From assembly GCF_002005565.1 (NCBI RefSeq), contig NZ_BDJC01000022.1, positions 1 to 64,000 on the forward strand: a stretch of DNA of 64,000 nucleotides. Direction: 5' to 3'. Below the pieces are notes generated by a model that had not been told where the DNA came from, searched no databases, and was given only the letters and a program-made list of their open reading frames with translations. The position numbers and the translations under genes are program-made. The number at the start of each line of letters is the position of its first letter. Position 1 is the stretch's first letter. This DNA is from Streptomyces sp. JHA26 (GTDB taxonomy: Bacteria > Actinomycetota > Actinomycetes > Streptomycetales > Streptomycetaceae). Shown in pieces: positions 38,304 to 47,087 of the stretch.

Positions 38304-38376
38304 TCCCCCCGCCTCCCGCCGGTTCGCGCCCGGTGGTGGTACGGCGGGGCTCCGGGGATCAGGGACAATGGGCGCC

Positions 38377-39330
38377 ATGAGCGTGCGTACCCAGTCATCC
38401 GAAGAGCCGGCCGAGTCTGTCCACCGGGCCGGCTTCGCCTGCTTCGTGGGCCGCCCCAACGCGGGCAAGTCCACCCTCACGAACGCTCTGGTCGGGCAGA
38501 AGGTGGCGATCACCTCCAACCGCCCGCAGACCACCCGGCACACCGTGCGGGGCATCGTGCACCGCCCGGACGCCCAGCTGATCCTGGTGGACACCCCGGG
38601 TCTGCACAAGCCGCGCACGCTGCTGGGCGAGCGGCTGAACGACGTCGTGCGCACGACGTGGGCCGAGGTGGACGTCATCGGCTTCTGCCTGCCGGCGAAC
38701 GAGAAGCTGGGCCCCGGTGACCGCTTCATCGCCAAGGAGCTGGCGGGGATCAGGAAGACCCCGAAGGTCGCGATCGTCACGAAGACGGACCTGGTCGACG
38801 GCAAGACGCTGGCCGAGCAGCTCATCGCGATCGACCGGCTCGGGGAGGAGCTGGGCATCACCTGGGCGGAGATCGTCCCGGTGTCGGCCACCGCGAACAA
38901 GCAGGTGGACCTCCTCGCCGACCTGCTGACCCCGCTGCTGCCGGAGGGCCCCGCGCTCTACCCGGAGGGTGACCTCACGGACGAGCCGGAGCAGGTCATG
39001 GTGGCCGAGCTGATCCGCGAGGCCGCGCTGGAGGGCGTGCGCGACGAGCTGCCGCACTCCATCGCCGTGGTCGTGGAGGAGATGCTCCCGCGCGAGGACC
39101 GCCCCGCCGACAAGCCGCTCCTGGACATCCACGCCAACGTCTTCATCGAACGCCCCAGCCAGAAGGGCATCATCATCGGCCCGAAGGGCAAGCGCCTGAA
39201 GGACGTCGGCATCAAGTCGCGCAAGCAGATCGAGGCGCTGCTGGGGACCCCGGTCTTCCTCGACCTGCACGTGAAGGTCGCCAAGGACTGGCAGCGGGAC
39301 CCGAAGCAGCTGCGGCGGCTCGGGTTCTGA
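38377..39330 (+). CDS. era: Ribosome assembly GTPase Era
   Basis: A 317-residue Ras-like GTPase with a KH RNA-binding domain. It binds the 3' end of 16S rRNA during 30S assembly. G1 is GRPNAGKS, G3 DTPGLHKPR, G4 TKTD, G5 VSATANK; the KH domain near the C-terminus has the GIIIGPKGKRLKDVGIKSRKQ signature. I chose ATG 38377 because GACAAT (38364-38369) ends 7 nt before it; ATG 38368 is inside that hexamer. It is convergent with the PfkB gene 22 nt away. Confidence 0.95.
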   Translation: MSVRTQSSEEPAESVHRAGFACFVGRPNAGKSTLTNALVGQKVAITSNRPQTTRHTVRGIVHRPDAQLILVDTPGLHKPRTLLGERLNDVVRTTWAEVDVIGFCLPANEKLGPGDRFIAKELAGIRKTPKVAIVTKTDLVDGKTLAEQLIAIDRLGEELGITWAEIVPVSATANKQVDLLADLLTPLLPEGPALYPEGDLTDEPEQVMVAELIREAALEGVRDELPHSIAVVVEEMLPREDRPADKPLLDIHANVFIERPSQKGIIIGPKGKRLKDVGIKSRKQIEALLGTPVFLDLHVKVAKDWQRDPKQLRRLGF

Positions 39331-39352
39331 GGGGGGCCTCCGGGCCGGGCGG

Positions 39353-40537
39353 TCAGGTCGGGCGGCGGAAGCCGATCGTCGGGACCGCCCGTCGCAGGGG
39401 CCACGGTCTGACCGGTTCGTCCGGGACCAGGTCCGCCAGGAACGCGTACCGGCTCAGGGCCGCCGGGTCCTGCCCCTGCACCGACTGGACCTTGCGCCAC
39501 CAGGTGGCGATCTCGGACCACCCGGGCGCCGACAGGGAGCCGCCGAACTCCTGGACGGAGAGGGCGGCGGTCAGCCCGGCGAAGGCGAGGCGGTCGGCGA
39601 GCGGCCAGCCGGCCAGGGTGCCGGTGACGAACCCGGCGACGAAGACGTCCCCGGCCCCGGTCGGGTCCAGGGCCTCCACGGCGATGGCCGGGACCTCGGC
39701 GCTCTCCCCCGTCCGCCGGTCCACCGCGTAGGCGCCGTCCGCGCCGAGGGTGACCACCGCGAGCGGCACGTGCTCGGTCAGGGCGTGCGCGGCGGCGCGC
39801 GGGCAGGTGGCGCCCGTGTAGCGCATGGCCTCCTCCGCGTTCGGCAGGAACGCCTCGCAGTGCGCGAGGTCGGCCAGCCCCGCCAGGTCCCAGGCGCCGG
39901 TGTCGTCCCAGCCGACGTCGGCGAAGACGCGGGTGCCCCGTGCGGCGGCCTGCGCGATCCACGGGGCGCTCACGCCGGGCGTCAGGGAGGCGACGGCGGC
40001 ACGCGCGCGGGGCGGGCAGTCGGGGGCCGGTTCCTCGGGCGGCGGCTCGTGGCCGTGGGAGACCATGGTGCGCTCCCCCTCGTACGCCATGGAGACCGTC
40101 ACCGGCGAGTGCCAGCCGGGCACGGTGCGCGAGGGGGTCAGGTCGATGCCCTCGCCCTGGGCGAGCGCGTCCCAGCAGTAGTCGCCGTAGTGGTCGTCGC
40201 CGAAGGCCGCGGCCAGCGAGGTGCGCAGGCCGAGGCGGGCCAGCGCGGTCGCCATGTTGGCCACGCCGCCCGGGCTCGACCCCATCCCGCGGGCCCAGGA
40301 CTCGGTCCCGCGCACCGGGGCGGAGTCGAGCCCGGTGAAGATGACGTCGAGGAAGACGGTGCCGGTGAGGTACACGTCCCAGGGCGGGTCCTGCGGGGTG
40401 CGCAGGGCGGCCAGGGGGTCGACCTGCGCGTGCCGGTGCGATCCCTGGTCCTGCGGGTGGCGGTGTGTTCTCTCGTCGGCGGACATGGCGGTCATGACGG
40501 TCACGTCGGACGCCGCGGACACGGTGGACGCTGTCAC
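39353..40537 (-). CDS. PfkB-family carbohydrate kinase
   Basis: A 394-residue sugar or nucleoside kinase of the ribokinase fold. The N-terminal signature is SSPGGVANMATALARLG and the C-terminal ATP/anion-hole motif with the catalytic Asp is LDPTGAGDVFVAGF. A His-rich N-terminal 40 residues precede the fold. The GTG at 40537 has GGGAG 8 nt upstream; the frame upstream is open but is antisense to glucarate dehydratase DNA. It is downstream of that gene (164-nt gap) in the same direction, so a 2-keto sugar acid such as 2-keto-3-deoxygluconate is a plausible substrate; that is inference. Confidence 0.88.
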   Translation of the reverse strand: MTASTVSAASDVTVMTAMSADERTHRHPQDQGSHRHAQVDPLAALRTPQDPPWDVYLTGTVFLDVIFTGLDSAPVRGTESWARGMGSSPGGVANMATALARLGLRTSLAAAFGDDHYGDYCWDALAQGEGIDLTPSRTVPGWHSPVTVSMAYEGERTMVSHGHEPPPEEPAPDCPPRARAAVASLTPGVSAPWIAQAAARGTRVFADVGWDDTGAWDLAGLADLAHCEAFLPNAEEAMRYTGATCPRAAAHALTEHVPLAVVTLGADGAYAVDRRTGESAEVPAIAVEALDPTGAGDVFVAGFVTGTLAGWPLADRLAFAGLTAALSVQEFGGSLSAPGWSEIATWWRKVQSVQGQDPAALSRYAFLADLVPDEPVRPWPLRRAVPTIGFRRPT

Positions 40538-40701
40538 GGTGCGCTCCCTGGCATGGTGCGGATCAGGCCAGTGTGCACCACGGCGCCGACAACGCGGTGG
40601 CGTTCGCGCCGTGGCCGTCGGCCTCGCGTCGGCCCCCGGTGCGTCCCGGGGGCGGGGTTCCCGGTCGGTGGTCGCGGTAAGGGAGTGGGCGTCGCCGGCG
40701 C

Positions 40702-41997
40702 TCACCAACGGGGGACGGACGGGGTGACCCACGCCGGGTCGGCGGCCCGCATCGCCGCCGCGTCGTCGCGGTCGCGGAGGGTGCCGTCGTCGTCGAGCCA
40801 GCGGCGGTGGAGGAACGCCAGCCTGTCGCGGTCGAGTTCGACGCCGAGGCCGGGGGCGTCGGAGACGGCGACCTCGCCGCCGTCGAAGGCGATCCGCTGC
40901 GTGAGCACGTCCTCGGACTGCCAGGGGTAGTGGGAGTCGCAGGCGTGGTGGAGGTTCGGCACGGTGGACGCCACGTGGGTCATGGCGGCGAGGCTGATGC
41001 CCAGGTGGGTGTTGGAGTGCATGGAGACGCCGACGCCGAAGGTGCGGCAGACGGCGGCGAGCTGCTGGGTGTTGCGCAGTCCGCCCCAGTAGTGGTGGTC
41101 GGAGAGCACGACCTGGACGGCGCCCTCGGTGAACGCCTCCCGGATCTCGGCGAACGTCGTCACGCACATGTTGGTGGCGAGCGGCACGCCGGTCCTCGCG
41201 GCGACCTCGGCCATCGCCGGGGTGCCCAGCGCGGGGTCCTCCAGGTACTCCAGGACGTCCCCGAGCTCCGCCGCGACCTTCAGCGAGGTCTCCACGGACC
41301 AGGCGCCGTTGGGGTCCAGGCGCAGGGGGTGCCCGGGGAAGGCCTCGGCGAGGGCCCTGATCGCGGCGATCTCCTCCTCGGGCGGGAAGACGCCGCCCTT
41401 GAGCTTGAAGGAGGTGAAGCCGTACCGCTCGGTGAAGGCGCGGGCCTGCGCGACGACGCCGGCCGGGTCGAGGGCGGCGCCCCAGTCGTCCTTCTCGCAC
41501 GCCACGCCCTCGGGGTGGTCCGCCCACTTGTAGAACAGGTAGGCGCTGTACTCGACGGCGTCGCGGACCTTGCCGCCCAGCAGCGCGTGCACGGGCAGGC
41601 CGAGCGCCTTGCCGAGGGCGTCGAGACAGGCGACCTCGAAGCCGGAGACGACGGACAGGCGCAGCTTGTCGGCGGTCTGGACGCCGCGCAGCCCGCCGAC
41701 GTCGACCCGCCCGGAGACCCGGGAGGAGTCGACGGCGACCTCGTCGGCGAGGGGGAACAGGCCGTTGAGGTCGCTCACCTGACGCCCGACCAGCTTGTCG
41801 GCGAAGGGGCGGGCCAGTTCCAGGTACTTGGTGTCGCCGTAGGTCTCGCCGACGCCGGTGATCCCGTCGGCGGTCTCCACCTCGACGATCAGGCGGGGAG
41901 TGTACGGCTGGTGCACGCCCTGGGTGTTGAGCAGCGGCGGGTCGGCGACGAGGATCGGCGTCAGGCGGACGGCGGTGACGGTGAGGTCGCGGGTCAC
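40702..41997 (-). CDS. Glucarate dehydratase-like enolase-superfamily enzyme
   Basis: A 431-residue enzyme of the mandelate racemase/enolase superfamily. The N-terminal cap and TIM barrel show FTSFKLKGGVFPPEEE with the KxK base, LRLDPNGAWSVE and LEDPALGT metal ligands, VVLSDHHYWGG, and the second base in GVSMHSNTHLGIS, features that point to glucarate/galactarate dehydratase (giving 5-dehydro-4-deoxyglucarate). Start is GTG at 41997 with AGGAG 8 nt upstream. First gene of a probable sugar acid operon with the PfkB kinase, divergent from an IclR regulator. Confidence 0.9.
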   Translation of the reverse strand: MTRDLTVTAVRLTPILVADPPLLNTQGVHQPYTPRLIVEVETADGITGVGETYGDTKYLELARPFADKLVGRQVSDLNGLFPLADEVAVDSSRVSGRVDVGGLRGVQTADKLRLSVVSGFEVACLDALGKALGLPVHALLGGKVRDAVEYSAYLFYKWADHPEGVACEKDDWGAALDPAGVVAQARAFTERYGFTSFKLKGGVFPPEEEIAAIRALAEAFPGHPLRLDPNGAWSVETSLKVAAELGDVLEYLEDPALGTPAMAEVAARTGVPLATNMCVTTFAEIREAFTEGAVQVVLSDHHYWGGLRNTQQLAAVCRTFGVGVSMHSNTHLGISLAAMTHVASTVPNLHHACDSHYPWQSEDVLTQRIAFDGGEVAVSDAPGLGVELDRDRLAFLHRRWLDDDGTLRDRDDAAAMRAADPAWVTPSVPRW

Positions 41998-42129
41998 GGT
42001 GCGGCTCCTGCGGGGTCGGGTCCGGCGGTGAGCGGGGTCTTCGGTGCGGTCGGTCCGGCGGCGGGGGCGGTGGGCGGGGCGCGGCCGTCACGGGTGGGCG
42101 CCGGAATCCACACCCACCACCCCTGTCCC

Positions 42130-42157
42130 CGTATGCAGACGTCATCCACGTATGAAG
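42130..42157. promoter_or_regulatory. Direct repeat in the glucarate dehydratase/IclR intergenic region
   Basis: CGTATGCAG at 42130 and CGTATGAAG at 42149 are direct repeats 19 bp apart, between the divergent starts at 41997 and 42219. They are a reasonable binding site for the IclR protein, whose family often uses AT-richer pseudo-repeats in such gaps. Confidence 0.4.
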
Positions 42158-42218
42158 ATGGAGATTAGGGAGGTGGACGGCGGGCGTCAATGGGGCGACG
42201 TCCGTCTACGATCGGCGC

Positions 42219-43013
42219 ATGTCGGAGACGGGGGGCGCCGCGGGCGGCGTCCGCGAGGTGAAGTCGGCGGCGCGCACGGTCGAGCTGCTGGAGGTGCTGG
42301 CCGCGCGCGGGGACCGCCCGGCCCGGCTCCAGGAACTGGCGGACGAGCTGGACGTGCCGCGCAGCTCGATGTACGCGCTGCTGCAGACCCTGATCTCGCG
42401 GGGCTGGGTGCGCACCGACGTCACCGGCTCGCTGTACGGCATCGGCATCCGCGCCCTGCTCACCGGCACCGGCTACCTCGACTCCGACCCCCGCGTGCGG
42501 GCGGTGCGGCCGTATCTCGACGAGGCGTCCGAGGCGCTGGGCGAGACGATCCACCTGGGGCGGCTCGACGGGCGCGACGTGGCCTACCTGGCGACCCGGG
42601 AGTCGCACGAGTACCTGCGCACCATCAGCAGGGTGGGGCGCCGGCTGCCCGCCCACGCGGGCGCCCTCGGCAAGGCGCTGCTGGCGGAACGCCCGGACGC
42701 GGAGCTGCCCGAGGGCCCGTACGAGGCGCTGACCCCGAACACGCACACCGACCGGGACTCCCTGGCGGCCGACCTCGCCCGGGTCCGGGAGCGCGGTTAC
42801 TCCGTCGACCGCGAGGAGAGCGTGACGGGGATCGTCGGCTTCGGCTTCGCGCTGCGTCACGAGGTCCCGGCCCTGGACGCGATCAGCTGCTCGGTGCCGC
42901 TGGCCCGCCTGACGCCGGCTCACGAGGCGCGGATCGTCGCGGTGATGAGGGAGATCCGGGCCAAGGCGGAGGCGACGATTCCGACCGGGGGCAGCTCCGT
43001 CCACTGGCGGTGA
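42219..43013 (+). CDS. IclR-family transcriptional regulator
   Basis: A 264-residue regulator. The N-terminal winged helix (residues 10-70: SAARTVELLEVLAARGDRPARLQELADELDVPRSSMYALLQTL, in part) is followed by the IclR effector domain with GETIHLGRLDGRDVAYL and GRRLPAHAGALGKALL. Divergent from the sugar acid genes, so it likely controls them in response to a sugar acid. TACGAT (42207) ends 6 nt before the ATG, consistent with leaderless translation, and no ribosome site is present. Confidence 0.93.
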   Translation: MSETGGAAGGVREVKSAARTVELLEVLAARGDRPARLQELADELDVPRSSMYALLQTLISRGWVRTDVTGSLYGIGIRALLTGTGYLDSDPRVRAVRPYLDEASEALGETIHLGRLDGRDVAYLATRESHEYLRTISRVGRRLPAHAGALGKALLAERPDAELPEGPYEALTPNTHTDRDSLAADLARVRERGYSVDREESVTGIVGFGFALRHEVPALDAISCSVPLARLTPAHEARIVAVMREIRAKAEATIPTGGSSVHWR

Positions 43014-43052
43014 CGGCCGCTTCTACCCAGGCTTCGGGACGCCAAACACCCA

Positions 43053-43068
43053 TGTGATCCAGATCACA
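43053..43068. promoter_or_regulatory. CRP-type palindrome upstream of MFS gene
   Basis: TGTGATCCAGATCACA is a perfect 16-bp palindrome fitting TGTGA-N6-TCACA, the CRP/FNR-class consensus, and it keeps the GTG-N8-CAC core used by actinobacterial Crp. It lies about 120 bp before the MFS start and just after the IclR stop. Confidence 0.65.
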
Positions 43069-43187
43069 CCCCCTCGCCTGTTTTCCGCCTCCTCGCGCTT
43101 GATACAAATTGCGCGCGCGTTCCTGTCCGTCGACGGTCGTCGCCCCCTTCCCTTCCCCCCTTCCTTCCGCATGCCCTGGGAACGCCC

Positions 43188-44537
43188 GTGTTCGCCCCCC
43201 GCACCACCCCCTGGCCCCTCGTCGCCCTTTTCACGGCCGGGTACCTTCCTCCCTACCTGCTGCCCACCACCGTCGGCAGACTGGACACCGGTCTGCCGCT
43301 GACCGCCACGCAGGCGGGCGCCGTCGGCAGTGCGCTGCTGCTGAGTTCGGCGACGGCGGGCCTGCTGCTCGCCTCCCGGGTACAGCGGATCGGCGCCCGG
43401 ACGCTGGCCCGGTTCGGGCTGGTCCTGGCCGTCGTCGGCTACGGTTCCGCCGCGCTCGCCACCGCCGTCCCGGCCGTCGTCGCCGGCGCGGTCCTCGGCG
43501 GCTTCGGTTCGGGCACCGCCACCACGGTCGCCGCCACCCGGATCGCCGCCGAGCGTGACCCCCACCGGGCCTCCACCATGGGCCTGCTGGCCGTGTCCGC
43601 GCTGGCCGGCGCGGTGTACCTGACGGTGCCGCACCTGGGCCGGGCGCACGGCCTGCCGCTGGCCGCGATCGCGCTGACCGCCCTCGCGGTGTGGCCGCTG
43701 ACCGGCCGGCTGCCGGGCGGGACGGCCGCGTCGCCGGCCTCGCGCGACGCGGACCCCGCCACCCCGCTTCCCCGCCGCCGCTCCGGAACGGTCCTCGCCG
43801 CCACCGTGATGTGCTGGTCCCTCGCGCAGAACTCCCTGTGGGGCGTCAGCGGCCGGATCGGGCTGACGCAGGCCGGACTCGGCGACGCCGCCCTCGGGGT
43901 CGTCTTCGCCGTCGCCCTGGGCGCGGGACTGGTCGGCGTCCTGGCGGCCGGCGCGCTCGGGTCGCGGCTGGGACGGGCGATGCCCGTCGGCGGGGGCACG
44001 GTGCTGATCGCGGGCTGCATCGCGGTGAGCGCGTCCGCGACCACCCCCGCGACGTTCGCGACCGGCGAGATCGCCTGGAACACCGTGTACCCGGTCGTGC
44101 TGTCGTACCTGATCGGCCTCGCCGCCTCGCTCGACCCGCGCGGCCGGTGGGCGGTGCTCGTCGGGTCGGCGTCCTCGCTGGGCACGGCGGCCGGTCCGCT
44201 GACCGGCAGTGCGCTGTCGGCGCAGGCCGGTTACGCGGGCATGGGCCTGGTCCTCGGCGCCGGACTGCTCCTGGCCGCCGTGCCGATGACGGCCGTCGCC
44301 CTGCACACGGGCGGACGCCCGCTGCTGCCCGGCGCGATCCGCCGCCGCGGCGGCACCCCGGCCGCCCTGGTCGCCGCCGCCACCGGCACGCCCAGCGGCT
44401 CCGTGCCCGAGGTCGGCGCCCCGGAACAGCCGGTCGTGGAGATCGACGTGGACGCACCGGCCGTGCCGGTGCGGCGCGCCTACGACACGGCGGGACCCCG
44501 GGCGGCCGCGTCCGCACCGGGGGCCGGGACCGACTGA
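43188..44537 (+). CDS. MFS transporter with long C-terminal tail
   Basis: A 449-residue major facilitator protein with about 12 hydrophobic helices. The start has LVALFTAGYLPPYLLPTTVGRLD in helix 1; the linker between the halves is short and charged. The last about 65 residues after the final helix are a soluble Pro/Ala/Val-rich tail (VPEVGAPEQPVVEID) of unknown role. The GTG at 43188 has GGGAA upstream. Preceded by a CRP-type palindrome at 43053-43068 and convergent with the adenosine deaminase gene, 3 nt away. Substrate unknown; not obviously a member of the drug-export branch. Confidence 0.8.
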   Translation: MFAPRTTPWPLVALFTAGYLPPYLLPTTVGRLDTGLPLTATQAGAVGSALLLSSATAGLLLASRVQRIGARTLARFGLVLAVVGYGSAALATAVPAVVAGAVLGGFGSGTATTVAATRIAAERDPHRASTMGLLAVSALAGAVYLTVPHLGRAHGLPLAAIALTALAVWPLTGRLPGGTAASPASRDADPATPLPRRRSGTVLAATVMCWSLAQNSLWGVSGRIGLTQAGLGDAALGVVFAVALGAGLVGVLAAGALGSRLGRAMPVGGGTVLIAGCIAVSASATTPATFATGEIAWNTVYPVVLSYLIGLAASLDPRGRWAVLVGSASSLGTAAGPLTGSALSAQAGYAGMGLVLGAGLLLAAVPMTAVALHTGGRPLLPGAIRRRGGTPAALVAAATGTPSGSVPEVGAPEQPVVEIDVDAPAVPVRRAYDTAGPRAAASAPGAGTD

Positions 44538-44540
44538 GCC

Positions 44541-45539
44541 CTACGCCGTCGGGAACGCGTACGCCTCCACCTCGGCCAGGTACCGCGCCCGCAGCTCCTC
44601 GTCGTCCTCCAGGAAGGAGGCGAGGAAGGAGTTGCGGGCCAGCTCCCGCAGCCGCTCCTCGGTGAGGCCGAGCGCGGCGCGCACGGCGTCGACGTTGTCG
44701 CCCGCGTAGCCGCCGAAGTAGGCGGGGTCGTCGGAGTTGACCGTGCACATCAGCCCGGCGTCCAGCATCGCGGGCAGCGGGTGGTCGGCGAGGGTGTCGA
44801 CCGTGCGCAGCCGTACGTTGGACAGCGGGCACAGGGTCAGCGGGACGCGGTCGCGCACCAGCCGCTCGACCAGCGCCGGGTCCTCCATCGAGCGCAGACC
44901 GTGGTCGATCCGCTCGACGCCCAGCACGTCCAGGGCCTCGGTGACGTACTCCGGCGGCCCCTCCTCGCCCGCGTGCGCGACGCGGCGCAGCCCGAGGGCG
45001 GCGGCGGCCTCGTACACCTCGCGGAACTTCACCGGCGGGTGGCCGACCTCGGCGGAGTCCAGGCCGACGCCGGTGATGCGGTCCAGGTACGGCTTCGCGG
45101 CGTCGAGGGTCGCGAGGGCCGACTCGGCGGACTCGTCGCGCAGGAAGCACATGATCAGCCGGGTGGAGACGCCGTGCTTCTCCCGGCTGCGGCCCAGCGC
45201 CCGCCACAGGCCCTCCACGACCGTGCCCATCTCCACGCCCCGGGCGAGGTGCGCCTGCGGGTCGAAGAAGATCTCCGCGTGCCGTACGCCCTGCGCGGCG
45301 GCGCGGGCCAGGTAGGCGTCGGCCAGGTCCTCGAAGTCCCGCTCGGTGCGCAGGACGGCCATGAGCTCGTAGTACAGGTCCAGGAAGGACTGGAGGTCCT
45401 CGAAGCGGTACGCCTCGCGCAGGGCGTCCGTGTCCGCGTAGGGCAGGGCCACACCGTTGCGGGCGGCCAGCTCGAAGGCCAGCTCCGGCTCCAGGGTGCC
45501 TTCGATGTGGAGGTGCAGTTCAGCTATGGGCAGAGGCAT
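44541..45539 (-). CDS. Adenosine deaminase family protein
   Basis: A 332-residue TIM-barrel metallo-deaminase. Zinc ligands lie in AELHLHIEGTLEP, HAGEEGPPE carries the zinc-binding His and catalytic Glu, HGLRSMED the next His, and VNSDDPAYFGG the metal/catalytic Asp. The spacing could fit either adenosine deaminase or the related adenine deaminases of the Add-like group. ATG 45539 has TACGAT ending 6 nt before it and no ribosome site, suggesting a leaderless message; an in-frame GTG at 45563 is the alternative. It is 20 nt downstream of RNase Z. Confidence 0.9.
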   Translation of the reverse strand: MPLPIAELHLHIEGTLEPELAFELAARNGVALPYADTDALREAYRFEDLQSFLDLYYELMAVLRTERDFEDLADAYLARAAAQGVRHAEIFFDPQAHLARGVEMGTVVEGLWRALGRSREKHGVSTRLIMCFLRDESAESALATLDAAKPYLDRITGVGLDSAEVGHPPVKFREVYEAAAALGLRRVAHAGEEGPPEYVTEALDVLGVERIDHGLRSMEDPALVERLVRDRVPLTLCPLSNVRLRTVDTLADHPLPAMLDAGLMCTVNSDDPAYFGGYAGDNVDAVRAALGLTEERLRELARNSFLASFLEDDEELRARYLAEVEAYAFPTA

Positions 45540-45559
45540 CAGAGCATCGTACGGCGATG

Positions 45560-46465
45560 TCACCGACGTTTCGGAACCGGGACGCGCATCAGGTCCCGGG
45601 CCACGGTCAGCTCCCCCTCGTACCCGGCGGCCCTCGCCTGCCGCTCGAACTCCTCGGGGTCGGAGTAGCGCTGGCTGAAGTGGGTCAGGACGAGGTGGCG
45701 CACGCCCGCCTCCCGGGCGGCCCGCGCCGCCTGGCCGGCGGTGAGGTGGCCGTGGTCGGCGGCGAGCTCCTCGTCCTCGTCGAGGAACGTCGACTCGATG
45801 ACCAGCAGGTCGCAGCCCTCGGCGAGCTCGTGCACCCCCGCGCACAGCCGGGTGTCCATGACGAACGCGAACCGCTGGCCGCGGCGGACCTCGCTGACCT
45901 CGTCCAGCGGGACGCCGTTCAGCGAGCCCTCGCGCCGGATGCGGCCCACGTCGGGGCCCTCGATGCCGTGCGCGGCCAGCCGTTCGGGCAGCATGCGCAG
46001 GCCGTCGGGCTCGGTGATCCGGTAGCCGTACGACTCGACGGGGTGCGAGAGCCGGCGGGCCTCCAGCGTGTAGGCGCCGGTGACCGCGAGGGGTCCGTCC
46101 ACGTCGACCGGCGCCTCGGTGAGGGCGACCGTCTCGCGGTAGGCGGTGGCGTACCGCAGGCGGTCGAAGAAGTGCTGCCCGGAGCGCGGGTAGTGGGCGG
46201 TGACCTCGTGCGGGACCCGGTCCAGGTTGACGCGCTGGATCACGCCGGCCAGGCCGAGGCTGTGGTCGCCGTGGAAGTGCGTGACGCAGATCCGGTTCAG
46301 GTCGTGGGCGGCGACCCCGGCGCGCAGCATCTGGCGCTGCGTGCCCTCGCCGGGGTCGAACAGGATGCCCTCGCCGTCCCAGCGCAGCAGGTAGCCGTTG
46401 TGGTTGCGGTGCCGGGTCGGGACCTGGCTGGCGGTGCCGAGGACGACGAGCTCACGTACGGACAC
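45560..46465 (-). CDS. rnz: Ribonuclease Z
   Basis: A 301-residue metallo-beta-lactamase-fold nuclease that trims the 3' end of pre-tRNAs. It has the family start [23 protein letters not shown], the metal motif [13 protein letters not shown], a further Asp in FVMDTRLC and the [18 protein letters not shown] pair near the C-terminus. GTG start at 46465. It lies 15 nt after the HIT gene and 20 nt before adenosine deaminase, so the three are probably one operon with an extra promoter. Confidence 0.94.
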   Translation of the reverse strand: MSVRELVVLGTASQVPTRHRNHNGYLLRWDGEGILFDPGEGTQRQMLRAGVAAHDLNRICVTHFHGDHSLGLAGVIQRVNLDRVPHEVTAHYPRSGQHFFDRLRYATAYRETVALTEAPVDVDGPLAVTGAYTLEARRLSHPVESYGYRITEPDGLRMLPERLAAHGIEGPDVGRIRREGSLNGVPLDEVSEVRRGQRFAFVMDTRLCAGVHELAEGCDLLVIESTFLDEDEELAADHGHLTAGQAARAAREAGVRHLVLTHFSQRYSDPEEFERQARAAGYEGELTVARDLMRVPVPKRR

Positions 46466-46480
46466 GGTGCCTGTCCGGGC

Positions 46481-46834
46481 CTATCCGGGGGGCCATGCGA
46501 GGCCCCGGCCGCCGAGGACGTGGGCGTGGGTGTGCCACACGGTCTGGCCGGCGCCGCTGCCGGTGTTGAAGACGACGCGGTAGCTGTCCAGCTTCTCGTC
46601 GTCGGCGACGGCCTGGGTCTCGCGCAGGACGTCCGCGGCGACCTCCGGAGCACCGGCGGCGAGGGCGGCGGCGTCGCGGTAGTGGGCCTTGGGGATCACC
46701 AGGACGTGGGTGGGCGCCTGGGGGTTTATGTCGCGGAACGCGACGGTGGTGTCCGTCTCGCGGACGATCGTCGCGGGGATCTGACCCGCGACGATCTTGC
46801 AGAACAGGCAGTCGTCCTGTGGCTCGCCGGGCAT
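46481..46834 (-). CDS. HIT-family (histidine triad) protein
   Basis: A 117-residue HINT-type nucleotide hydrolase. CLFCKIVAGQIPA at the N-terminus includes the CxxC pair of zinc-binding members, and the triad is HTHAHVLGGRGLAWPPG. It hydrolyses AMP-lysine-like or nucleoside phosphoramidate substrates in known relatives. ATG 46834 has AAGGAG 7 nt upstream. Confidence 0.93.
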   Translation of the reverse strand: MPGEPQDDCLFCKIVAGQIPATIVRETDTTVAFRDINPQAPTHVLVIPKAHYRDAAALAAGAPEVAADVLRETQAVADDEKLDSYRVVFNTGSGAGQTVWHTHAHVLGGRGLAWPPG

Positions 46835-47087
46835 GGGCGCTCCTTACGGTGGTGATCTTCTGGGGGCATCGTAGCGAGCCCGGGTGCGTGGGGCGCCGCG
46901 CGCCGGGGTGGCCGCCGGTGGGTTGCCCGCCCGCGCGTGCGGGGCGCGGGGGCCTCCCCCGGAGGGAGTACCCCCGGCGCCCGCCCTCCCCCACGCTCGC
47001 GCGGGGGACCCCCTCGCCCCCGGGGGTGCCCGCCGGGCCGCTCGGGCGCCGGGGGAGGCACGACCGTCCGCAGCCGGTCGGCCGTGG
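46835..47087. repeat. Intergenic region with GC-hairpin repeats of the streptomycete type
   Basis: This 253-bp gap between the HIT and tricorn genes holds a run of short hairpins: CCTCC-CCC-GGAGG (46953-46965), CCCCC-10 nt-GGGGG (46988-47007) and CCCCCGGGGG (47017-47026). The words CTCCCCCACGCTCG and GGGAGTACCCCC are a recurrent repeat between streptomycete genes. Probably a dispersed intergenic element that also terminates the tricorn transcript. No gene seen. Confidence 0.7.

Noticed and set aside
43014-43187. A possible small gene between IclR and the MFS transporter.
   Set aside because: No frame with codon bias or ribosome site was seen. The CRP-type palindrome is the only clear structure.
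46941-47026. CRISPR-like spacing of GC hairpins.
   Set aside because: Units differ in length and sequence, with no spacers of constant size and no cas genes. They match dispersed streptomycete intergenic repeats.
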